A stretch of 64,000 nucleotides of DNA from Stratiolaelaps scimitus. Lineage: Eukaryota; Arthropoda; Arachnida; Mesostigmata; Laelapidae. This document shows positions 11,390 through 22,060 of this stretch, one piece after another; the first letter of the stretch is position 1; each line of letters starts with the position of its first letter. A model generated the notes under the pieces. The model saw only the letters and a program-made list of their open reading frames with translations, was not told the DNA's origin and did not search any database. The DNA lies in NCBI GenBank assembly GCA_019614645.1, contig JABWDB010000003.1:25195001-25259000 (forward strand), given 5' to 3'. The translations under genes and the position numbers were made by a program.

Positions 11390-11564
11390 GTTTCTGATTT
11401 TTTTATCTCAACCGTAAGTAGCACTGCAGTTCCGCTTTCAGTCATTCAAATATATCACACTTCAAGAACGAATATTTGGCTATCTAACTCAGATGTAGAC
11501 ATTTTGTATCGGGAAGTGTCGTTTTGAGGGTGCGACGAAAGAATAGCCCGTTAGTGTTTGTCGA
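11390..11564 (+). repeat. Left terminal inverted repeat of the Tc1-like element
   Basis: It aligns with the reverse complement of 12561-12745 along its length, with a short indel near 11480. Shared blocks include TTTGGCTATCTAACTCAG and GTCGTTTTGAGGGTGCGAC. Confidence 0.88.
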
Positions 11565-11639
11565 ACACAACTAAGTTCCAACATCGTTCTCTTACAATTT
11601 TTTTACCAGTTTAGTATTTTGTCGGACCGCCGCCGTTTT

Positions 11640-12476
11640 CCAGAACAGAATTTAATTAACTGGGCATAGATTTGTAGGTTTTATATAATATTCAGGTCAG
11701 GAGAGCGTGCAGGCCAGCTCAGTAACTGTATGTCTTGAGTTTCGAAAAACACCTTGGCGATCTTCGCCGTATGATCTGCGGCATTATACTGCTGGAAGAT
11801 CAATCTTCCAGCAGAGACAGCGTGATTCCTAACTTGTTCCTCCAACATAGAAACCTAGGCACGACTATTCATTCGCCTGTTTACAAAGACCAAATGTGTC
11901 TCGCCGTTATAGCCAAAACCGGCCCAAATCATCACACCACCACCTCCAGCTTGTCGTCGAGTTAGGAGTTTCTGATCTTTCCTAATATCATGGAAGTAAT
12001 AAGAAGGTCCATCAGGACCGTCGAGATTGAATCTCTTTTCATCAGCCAACAGCAAACGTTGCCACTCTCTGTCCACGAAATGAGCTCACGAGCGAAGCTC
12101 AATCTTGCATCTGTTTTCAATGTTACAGGACGTTTTCGCTTGAGCATTCTGTAAGCAAGATTTTCTGATGCTTGAAGATACCTTAGCCCGTTTCGGGCGT
12201 TCGTTTCGACTCCAGCCTCGGCTGCAATTTCGCGACAAGTCAAAAGGCTGTTACAGGCTGTTCGGAGGAGGGAGCGTTTTTCACGTGCACTTATTGCTTC
12301 GGGTCGTCCTGACGGCTTCTTGGACCCGTACTGTTGGGGACTTTCAAAGAAAATTCGAAATCACCTTCCTGCTCCTTCGCAAAATCCGAGCGATTTCCTA
12401 TTTTGACTTGTTTTCTTCATTAAGGTTGAAAATAATATTTTTCTCATCTTCACTAAGTTGGCGGCCTCGGCCCATA
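11640..12476 (-). pseudogene. Broken Tc1-family transposase
   Basis: Reading starts at the ATG at 12476 (MGRGRQLSEDEKNIIF) with an N-terminal helix-turn-helix (EIARILRRSRKVI), a second one (LTCREIAAEAGVE), then DEKRFNLDGPDG with the first catalytic Asp, RRQAGGGGVMIWAGF, and WPARSPDLN. In-frame stops and frameshifts break it several times. The second catalytic Asp (normally QQDNA) is Tyr, and the codon for the third acidic residue is a stop. It therefore cannot encode an active enzyme. The intact family cuts and pastes at TA. Confidence 0.88.
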
Positions 12477-12560
12477 GGACTTTTCACTGACAAAGGGTCA
12501 AGATAATTTGATAAAACAAGAACGATCTTACAACTCGGTGCGTATCAACTGTCGTCCCAC

Positions 12561-12745
12561 TCGACAAACACTAAGTGCGCTATGCTTTTGTCGCACCCTC
12601 AAAACGACAATTTCCGATATCAAATGTCTACAGCTGAGTTAGATAGCCAAATATTCGTAGAATGTTGTTCTTGAAATGTGAAATATTTGAATGACCGAAA
12701 GCGAAACTTTAGTGCTACTTTCGATTGAGAAAAAAAATCAGAAAC
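12561..12745 (-). repeat. Right terminal inverted repeat of the Tc1-like element
   Basis: It is the partner of 11390-11564, diverged by scattered substitutions and about ten extra bases, so the copy is not recent. Confidence 0.88.
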
Positions 12746-15700
12746 ATATATATGTTTGTGCTCTATGCTGCCCCATTGCTGTGACTGATGTCTCGACAGA
12801 AGGTAGCTAGAGCGATTCGATCCGTAAAGGCTATATTTGGCTTTGTGTATTGAGTCAAGACAATTTCCTGTCGAATCTTGTCGGCTGCCTTACGCCTCTT
12901 ACTTACAGTATATACAAGCGAGAAGCATTCCTAAAAGGTGTTTACTTGTTAGTATTATCAAGTAAAGTATTATAATGTTGTATTGTATTTACCATCAACC
13001 ATTGAATAAAGCGTTATTATTACTATATCAGCAAGTGAATGTAGCGTAATTCATATCAGTTTCTCCACTGCAAGTAAATTGTTTTTGAAATTTATTTAAA
13101 TTTTCAATAAATTGCAAATTGTCAATTTACAATTTACAAGTTTCTCTACTTGTTTTGAGTGCTCGAGCGGGTTTACTATGCATTGTATTTGCGGTAGTTA
13201 AGTCGAAAATCTTGCATTACTACTTCTACTATCGACGGGCATGATAACCATACAAATGTGGTTCGTTGTTGAGTGCGTTTTTATATCGCGATAATATATA
13301 TATATATATATACATATACTTTGGCGATATTCTACACTTCACTCAAAAAGGACACATGTGGGAGGGAGCACACATGACTTATAGAGAGTGGGTGAGGTAT
13401 AAGCAGCCAAGGGGTTTGTTGTTGAAACAGATGAACAGTTCTTGAACTGTACGGCTACCTGTTTTATGAACTATGAGCTTTTATTATATTTTTCCTAACA
13501 GTAGACTTACATCTTACTCTACTGTAAACCTAAACCACTATCGCCTTCCTCCCTTCCCCCCTGTATGTAGCTCAATGGTTTTTTCGACTTACTCTTAAAT
13601 GAGCACACACAGTGTGTAAATGTCGTACAATTAATCGAACTATTGGCGGTCGAGCGGGATTCCTCACCGTGATTTTCTCACGGGTGTTGAGGACCACCTC
13701 TGGGTTGAGAAAGCGCTTCGCGATCTGAAGTCAGGCGATAACCTGTTTCAACTGTTATCCCAATGTAGTGCAAAGGGGTAATGTGGTATCCGTGTTGAGA
13801 GCGTTAACAACTGTGGGAAGCAATCAGACTGGATTGCTTTCAGGTAATATCATAATAGTAATAATAATATATAATATCTGTGACGGAAGTAAGACTTGAT
13901 TTTGATTTTCGTTGCGAAAAGCGTGAAGTGCTCACTTTTTGTGTAAGGCGGCCTAAGTCGATTTTGTACATGGCCACTATCTCATAAACTATTGTACAAT
14001 ACCTAGCTTTCCTAAACTCTGTCTAAAATCCAGTTCAAGCTTCCTAACCTCCAAGTTCCTTGAGTAGGAAAACATTAATAACGCCAATATTTCTTATTAA
14101 TACATTATAAAATAAATCGATTGAAAAGTAGACATATGTCCCATTGCGTCGAATGCTTCATACACATGAGTATATGGAGGAACTCATCTTTAAATAGTTG
14201 CATATAGTTATATATAGAACGTCGACGGATATTGACGCAGCGGTAATGAACAGTAATATTATATTTACGAGCACAGCATTAATCATCCTGTGCCAACTTC
14301 ATACAGCTCTTGGGAGGCTGGTAAATATAGGGCATTTGAAAGTAAGCGCCGTATATCTACCGTCTCTACTGTGCTCCCAAACAGTGCGCTTACTTGATCG
14401 ATCAGAGGGGCCGAAGTCGGCGACGCCAAAAGTAGAAGTGATGGACTTATTTTTAAACATTACCAATAACTTTGTAAGACTGACGTACATGCGTCGCTGG
14501 CTATAGCGACCCGTAATGTTTTTCTACTCGATTATACAATTGTACGCAAGGGCATCGAACTCTAAGCTATAATTTTGCATTAATTAGTATTTAAAGGAGA
14601 AATCAATGTTTGACACAAATCGAAAATTCTCCCTACGAGTTGACTTTTTTTCTTTTGCTGACTCTTAGCTCTTAACCTTTAGATATATTATGAGTACCTG
14701 TCGAGTTACGTTTGCATATTTGTTTAATCGGTTGTACCTTGCAAGAATCCACAAAAAAGAAAAATGATAAAGAAATCCAACGATGCACCGCCTCTGAAAG
14801 GATTGATCATGGAGCGATCGCAGTCTACAACTTCGTTCATGCTAAAGGAATGAACGTACATGTTGAATCATATAGTAATAGAGTAACAGCTCGACACTTT
14901 CATCCAAATGAAGTTTAATTTTCGTATTTCTGTCTATTGTAATAGATTACATCGAGACAGTTGCCACATATTTTCATTCGTTTCGTCCACTCAGCCGGTA
15001 CACATGAGCATAATAATCGTAATAATAATAATAACTAGGTGTGTATTATTGAGTCAAGCTTCCGACTACCCGAAACTGCAAGTTCAAAAGAACAATAGGT
15101 ATCAAGCAAAGCGATAAAGCTGTCAAGTTTTTCAAGCACAAATCACGAACTAATGAGAGCCGACAACCATAACTTCGAGTAGCTCAGTTAGATGTAATAG
15201 CAGAAACCGTCCGCGACGTGAAACACTGACAGGATTAGACCTTAGGGCAATAAGTTTCTCATTTACTTTTAACCAGTTAATGACGACATTTCTGCTTAGG
15301 CGACCAGCTCGTACGACACTAGTGATGTGTCTCTCCCTTGAGGCCGGTAAAGAAGTCTAAGAACATCGATCAGCCGTAGGCGGGTTCGGCAAGTGGGATA
15401 ATCTTCGATTGCAATTAGATCTTTGTTGACCTCCTCATGCGCCTTTGATCTCCTCCAACTGCTCATGCTTGGTGCGTTACTGGGCACTGCCTTTTGGAAA
15501 CGGTAGAATGAAGAAATAGGACTGGCAAATAGATCTATGTTGAACTACAGCTTCGTCCACTTAACCGGGCCACCCGATAATTTCTGATTACAATGTAGCT
15601 TCAGCCATGAAATCGTAGCTCATTAGATGATGTGTATTTCTAATATTTTGACAACCATTTCGAATATTTCTAATTTAGTAATACTAATTTGTTTTATTTT

Positions 15701-16850
15701 TTTCGAATATAAAAACTGGTAAATGCTCTAAGCAATACGGTATCACACAATGTTAACTAGTTATTTTTCATTAAGGAGATTACAATTATAGAAATTCTTA
15801 CAGAGTCTCCTGATAAAGGACGAACTCCTGGGGTAGTGATATGCTGCAATGCAATAAGACAATACAAAGTTTTTTTTTTGCTATATTAACGGAATTGCGG
15901 TTTTTTACAATGCTTAGATTTCGTAAAAATAACAGTGATAAAGTCAGCCTCTCATTTCCGATGTGTTACGATTGTGATAGTGATCCGTTTGATCAGTGCG
16001 GCTGACTGGTTCTCTAATAATTCTATATTTTAAGACGCACAATCATAATCAATCACCTGTAGTTTGAGCAGTTGTTGGTAGTGATGGCCGGTGTGTTTCC
16101 TTTGGAGAAAGGCAGAGATTTTTGTTAATGTTAATGACATTATTTAGTTAAAATTATACGCATTGTGCCACTATTCTTACGAATTATCGCTGAGAATTAA
16201 ATTCAAACAAGACCAAATGTGATATACATTATATATATATATATATTAATACGCAGTGATTCGGTAATAATTTCACTCAAATCAGGTATTATTGAGTTTC
16301 ATGTATATGCTCTCGCTACATGCTTGATATGAAGTTGATATCTAAAAAAGAGTTACGCTACGATCGCAGACGAGATGGCGTGTCGTCCTTCATTTCGCGG
16401 GGGCTTAGGAAGCGGTTGCTAGTGATGTTTCTAGATGTCTAGATGACTTGAAGGGAACTGCTGTGCATATGGAACCTAGGCATATAGGGGATGTACCTGA
16501 AGTTTTATATACCTACTTCCACAGAGTTCTTTGCGGTTTGTGATAAATTACAAGTGCATTCTATTCAAGACAATTTCGCAATAAGAAAGAGCTAGATTTC
16601 TTTGAAGAAATTTCGACTACGGCAAATAGTCGTTTGTCGAATGTGACTATGTGTGCTTCTATTAGAAATTGATTCTCAGATGCTGGCTTTAGTCATAGAT
16701 TAAAATGGTCCTTCATGGCCTAGGTTCATGTAAAAATCATTACACAAGTAACAGTTATCACTGGTTACAATTTAAATAATTGTTGGTTTATTCCAATATG
16801 CAGAATCACCGTAACATCGTCACAAAACGAATGCTTCTAAATTGAATGAA
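12746..16850. other. Intergenic sequence, no supported gene
   Basis: AT-rich, with (AT)n at 13293-13312 and 16229-16247 and an AT-rich block of overlapping inverted repeats at 13070-13145. A frame at 14246-14506 begins with a hydrophobic, signal-like stretch, but nothing else supports a gene. Confidence 0.5.
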
Positions 16851-16949
16851 ACTGTAGTTATAGTCTGTGGCGGCAAGCAGCCAATTTTTTTTCTTTGGGG
16901 GATTACGCGAATGCATGATGCACATACGTGTTGGGCGGTCCATACCAAC

Positions 16950-19735
16950 ACTTGTGTGGGACTCACAAAGGCCGCACTAAGCCCGCGTACCTCCCCCCCC
17001 CTGATGGCTCGGAAAGCTTGAAGCATTACTTCGACTGTTCCATCCGGGGGATCATATAGTCCTACAATTGGTTACTGGGTGGGGGCATCAGGCTTAGCAG
17101 ATCCGAACCGCTCCTAAACCGGAACTGGCCGTGGCTAGTAAATACCTGTGCCATCTAGTAGCTCAGTTGGCTATTCTTGCAACCATACCAGCTTAGGAGA
17201 TCCGGGATCATGAGTTCGGCCCAGGCGCCCTTCAGTTTGTGAACTGGTTGGGCCTGGGTCCACTCCTCTTTCCACTGGTCTAACGTGGCCTTCCTAGCTT
17301 TCAAAAGGTACAGATCACCATCCAGGTAGTATTCTCCTCTCTCGCTCGCCAGAAGATCCCAGGGGAGCATTCTGGACAAGACTAGGAGGGCCTCTGCGGA
17401 GACGATCCTGTATGCTCGGCACGTGAAAATGGTCAGTGGCCTTTGAGCTGCCCGTAGGAGCTGCCTATTGGCCTTGGTTCACAATGCCTTGTCGGCCCAA
17501 ACTGGGGCTGCATACGTAGCCATCAATTCACCCACTGAGGCCAACAAACGCCTGTTGCCCTCCGAGGAACCTCTCACTTGGGAAGGATTCTTGCTAATTT
17601 GGATGCTACTTGACATACCTTTTGTTCGACCTTCCTGACGTAGGCGTAACCAGTCAGACCAGTGTCGAGCTGAAATCCCGGGTGCCTAGCCCCATTCGTG
17701 ATCCGCATCGGGTGACCCCGGAGGTCCACAATAATTCCCCTTCTCCCTTTCCTGGCTGTTAGGTAGAGAGCCTCCGTCTTGTCTGGCACGAGTTCCAGGT
17801 GGTGATCGTCCATCCACTCCGCTATTCTGGACAAGGCTTCATTGGCCAGCGACTGGACACTGGTAGGCAGCGCGATCTCCAGAGCCCCGTCATAGGCTAA
17901 GGTTCAGAGAGTAAGGCCGAGAATCGATCCCTGTGGAGTACCACCTGAAACCTCATATCTTAAACCACCCGCCTTTAATGTCCCATCAGACAGGTAGGAT
18001 GCAATACCCCAGCATAGGCTAACAAAGATGCCTTTCTTTTGTAGTGCCTCCATGACTACCATCCATTCTACCAAACTGAAGTAGTTCTTGACGTCCAGAA
18101 GGACAACTAGGACGAATCCCCTGGACGTCTGAGGTTTCGTGCTTTCCTGACCTGCCACCTTCAACACCGTATCGATAGGAAGTCGACCTGCCCCTCCGAA
18201 ACCCGTGCTGTGCGTTGGAAAGCCGACTTCCTTCTTCTACCTCCTGCTCCAGCCTTCTCTGTATCATGTGCGCGAACAACTTACCACAGGTGTTCAGAAG
18301 ACAGATCAGCCGAAATTATTTATTCGAGCGCGACCCGTCGATTAACCTGCTGAGAACACGCGGCCACTTTTCGGCCACTCTCCGAAGAGCTTCCGGTGGG
18401 ATTCCGTCCGGACCCGAGGCCTTACCGGTGCAGAGCCGCCACCTAGCAAGCTCGATCTCCTCAACAGAAACAGTGTTGACCTCCTGTTCTTCCTCGTTGC
18501 GCTCCCCGAGTCCGCATGTGGGTTCGCGGGCTGGGTGTCTGGGGAACAGTTTGCAGACTGCCTCATGAACTGTAGCTGCAGAGAGAGGAGGAGGGCGTCT
18601 CCTCACCTTGTTCATTACTATCTTGTAGGGAAGTCCCCAGACATGTTTGCCTACGGACTCAACCAGTTCTTTCCAGCTATTGCGTTTGCTGTCTCTTATA
18701 CCTCTCTGTCGTTTTGTTAGAGCAAACTTGTGAGCAATTTGTAGCTCTTCGATTCCTTGCAAAAGGGAGTCTTCTGTCCTGTTTCGTATGAGGGCCCTCC
18801 TGTGTCTCGTGAGTTTTCTTCTTATCATATTCGGCTTGACGCGTAGTTCGTGAATCTATTTGGCCACCAGTGTACCAGCCTCCGACTTCGGCGAGGAAAG
18901 TTCGGGGAGGTCTGTATGCAGATGAGCATGCTTTCCGTATGATCTCGGTCAGCTCCTCCGGGGTCAGTTCAACACCTTCAGAGTTCTCGAAGGATGCCGA
19001 TATCTGGGTGTCGAAGGCAATCCAGTTTATTTTCCTGGGTTCCCACCTAGGTTTCCTTTCCAGGTGTCTGATCTCAGGGGCGGGGCCGCGGTCCTTGGTG
19101 AAGGTAATGTACCTGTGGTCGCTTCCAGTTTCGGACCCTAAAACCTTCCAGTTAGAGATTCGACCAAACGAGGAGAGATTAGTTATTGTCAGATCTACCC
19201 ATGCATTCTGGCCCCTCCTGGAGACAGTATATTAGGTTCTGCTTCATCGTTAACTACCTCGATATTCAAAACGGCTGGCCAATCCTGTAGGGCCCTGTCT
19301 TTTGCTGACGAGTTTCTACTACCCCAGGCGTTTGAGCTGCGTTAAAATCTCCCATTATTACCGTGGGTTGTCCCTTCTGCGAAGCAATAAAATCGCCTAC
19401 GAGATCCAAGTATACGTTGAATTCTTGCGAACTTGTATTGGGAAAGAAGTAACACCTGATGAACGATGTACCGTCATCGGTTCTGACCCAGGAAAAGCCG
19501 AGCCCATTGCCGACCCCCTCTACACTGAGACCCGAAGCTGGCACAGTATTCCAAATAGCCGTGTTCCCCTCCCTATCATAGCACCAGCTGTTGTACTCTT
19601 CACTTCTCACTCTTCGAGAATAGCTTTGTTAGGTTCCGAGAGAACCGCGATATCAATTACTTTATCCCTACAATCCATGGTTAGAAGATCATACGCCAGT
19701 CTGTTAAGGTTAATTTGTAGAAATTTGAAAGACAT
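16950..19735 (-). pseudogene. R1-clade LINE ORF2 (endonuclease/reverse transcriptase) remnant
   Basis: Endonuclease motifs run from the N-terminal LQINLN through VIMGDFNAAQTP (about 19330-19360) to GSDHRYITF (about 19103-19127). The reverse transcriptase shows GKASGPDGIPPEALR, NAQHGFRRGRST, and SGGTPQGSILG followed by a stop. The segment that should carry the FADD catalytic pair is missing: SVQ joins directly to SLANEALSRI near 17852. The C-terminus keeps IPDLLSW and MAQVFTSHGQF. Frameshifts separate most blocks. The copy encodes no working polymerase. Confidence 0.86.
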
Positions 19736-19990
19736 ATTTGCGATTATTCTTGGCCTCTACCTGCTACCTCCGTCGAGTTACAGATGGTGACCCAGTCCCT
19801 GTTAGGGTCCGCCGTGATCATTTTCTTGTGCCTCCTTCTGCTGGTGAGAGTCTGAGGCGACAAATGAGCCTCCAGTATGTCTGAGTGTCTCGAGTTTGAC
19901 TGGGTTACTTAGAGCGGGTCAGTGGAGCTGGTCTTACCTTTAGCCTCTTTCACTATTTCTCTATAGCAAGGGCACTGCATGCTATCAGCC

Positions 19991-21989
19991 CTATAACAAC
20001 ACATAACATACCGGGCACCTGTGGGCATCCAATTTGCAGTCCCTCGCCAGATGCGAAGGATCTACGCTTCTAAAGCAGATCTTTGGGGCTTGCTCTCTAA
20101 CATCGCAGTGGCTTGCCTTGTCCCTCGGCCGTTGACACCGGTGGCATACCGGACGCTTAATCCATTCCTGGACCTTTCAGCACCGGGAGTCAATTTTAAT
20201 GATTCTTTGCTGTAGGAGCGTTTTCGCAAGGGCATTCGTACCCTTAATAACTGCATGCCAGATGTTGTATCTGCCGATACGAATTTCTTTTACTCCAATA
20301 TCCCCCAGATTACACCGGGTTTGATCGACTAAAAGATTCTTGATAGCCTCCTCTTGCAACCGAAGATTGATGCCCCAGGTTGCCATAGTGGGCCTATTGT
20401 CTATTTCTCTCTGGTCAACCTCCAGGAGGTTGCCTGGATTTATATGTTTCCGCAGGTCTCCTAGGGTGTCAGAAAAAGATTTACCGTCGATGTTCTTGGC
20501 TCGCAGAGTAGTGTAGCAACCGTATTCGCCTTTCGCGTGATAAGGGAGGGAGCTCCACTGTTTATTGCTATTTCGTATTGTAGAATCGGTGCATATATTT
20601 ATTTTCATGTTTAACTCCCCTTCCTTGAGCCTGGCAGGTTATATGATTTTTTGTACGACATTGTTACGCCTACCTTTGGAGTAATATATCGCCGGGGTGA
20701 GGCGAGAGACCCCCTGTGTGGGCTCCTTGTCTATCCTTTTCATAATGGCCAGGAGGAGGTTAAGAGTCTCACGATGAGTGTTCTTCTCTGCGTTGTTGTC
20801 CGGCTTGCTGACCTTACCTAACAGGAGGGTGCTGGATTCAATACCCTCCTCCTGCACCTTGCCCTCGCAGAAATTGGGGGAATCTTGTCCAGAATAGCAT
20901 CATCGGGGTCCCAATCCTGTGTGACAATCGCAATTTTCGTACGATTTCCCAGGAACCCTTCTCCGCTCTCAGTCACTAGACGTTCGAACATGGTCTCGGG
21001 CGAGTTCCCTGTGATCACCTGGTATTAATCTTCTGTGCTACCAGCGTCAGCAATCTGCTCGCTAATGTCTGTTGTCTGTGCTGCTTTCTTCATTGATTCT
21101 GACTCTTTGCAGCCTGGACATTTATTCCCCCAGGTTGATTCGTCATCTGACTTTCCAGGGCCTTACTTTTCCTCTGCGCCTCCTCGAGCTTCGCGCAGAC
21201 AGTCTCACATTTCCTGCACCTATCTGAAATGTCAGACTGTTTGGCCCTTTTAGACGTCTCGAGCTCCTTCTCTGCTGTCTCCCTGATCCTGTCTAGAGCC
21301 TCTATACGGCCTTCCAGAGCGCTGATAGATCTTTGAGAGTATCTCTCTCATTCTCTGCGTGCTGAAGCTCTTCACAGAGGCCATTGATTCAGCACTGGAA
21401 GTCTGTGGTCTGCTCCTCGCGCAGTTGGGCCAGCCTTCTGAGCTGAGTCTGCTCTGCCAAGTCGGCCTCCAATTTATGAGCCACCGCCTCCTGTCTATAA
21501 GAAGAGTCAGATCCTGGAACAGCGCTTTGATCTCCACCTTGGTTGTTTTGGCCTCAGCGTATACAGCTGAGCTGGTGATCTTCCGTTCCAACATGCCTCC
21601 CGCTTCGAAAAGTTTGATTAGTGCAGGATCTGCCTGAATATTCAGACCATTCGGAGTGATGTTATCGGAAATTGAGGTTATTATCTTCTTCCTATCTCTG
21701 GGAATCCCGTTTCCTTTGTGGCCTACCTTGCCCCAGCGGGTAGGTATGGTCATCCGTTCTCTCATTGTCAGATTCGACCCCCGTCATCATCTCCTCATCT
21801 GTGCCTGTAATATCGCTTAGTAACGAACCTCTGCCCCCCCCCCCCACTCGAAGCATCTGCGCCTATGGAGTCCCCCATAGCCTGAGTCCTCAGTACAGCG
21901 GACGTGCCGATCGCCGTCGGAAAGGCCGTCGTCAGCTTTGCACCGTATACTGCGTAACACACAGTCGTCGAGGTTTTGAATTTGCTCAA
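19991..21989 (-). pseudogene. R1-clade LINE ORF1 (gag-like) remnant
   Basis: The start is either the ATG at 21989 or, more likely, the one at 21878 (MGDSIGADASSGGGG). A 12-base G run (C run at 21834-21845 on +) shifts the frame. A heptad-like, coiled-coil-prone segment follows (around 21250-21600), then a conserved domain (around 20180-20610, with NPGNLLEVDQREIDNRPTMA). The end is a zinc-knuckle block at 19991-20150: CHRC, then CFRSVDPSHLARDC where the second cysteine of a CCHC knuckle has been lost, then CPVC before the stop. The family role is RNA binding in the RNP particle. Confidence 0.82.
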
Positions 21990-22060
21990 ACTTGGCGGAC
22001 ACTCCGTGGCAGTTCGTTATAGCACTCGAACGACTCTCCGAAGCAGCCAACTCTCAACGC

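Larger units (their letters stand above)
11390..12745 (-). mobile_element. Decayed Tc1-like DNA transposon
   Basis: Two inverted repeats of 175-185 bp flank a single decayed transposase reading on the - strand. The outer ends match as gtttctgatttttt and its complement. DD34E spacing and the DEKRFNLDGPDG block place it in the Tc1 branch. The right end is followed by TATATA, compatible with TA targeting, but the left flank shows no clear TA, so the exact terminus is uncertain. Confidence 0.88.
16850..22060 (-). mobile_element. R1-clade non-LTR retrotransposon, decayed, about 5 kb
   Basis: On the - strand there is a zinc-knuckle ORF1 (21989 down to 19991), then a 255-bp gap, then ORF2 (19735 down to about 16950) with APE-type endonuclease and reverse transcriptase. 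The ORF2 start MSFKFLQINLNRLAYDLL and the SEPNK motif are typical of the R1 clade. Many frameshifts and stops mark it as dead. Both ends are approximate, and I see no target-site duplication or poly-A tail. The insertion is not in rDNA. Confidence 0.85.

Noticed and set aside
17155..17230. tRNA-like sequence on + (A box TAGCTCAGTTGG, B-box-like GAGTTCGGCCC)
   Set aside because: No D-stem or acceptor stem closes, and the opposite strand here is the conserved C-terminal coding part of the R1-clade LINE ORF2 (WAELMIPDLLSWYG).
19302..19790. 162-codon + strand frame
   Set aside because: It is the antisense shadow of the LINE endonuclease coding region on the - strand.
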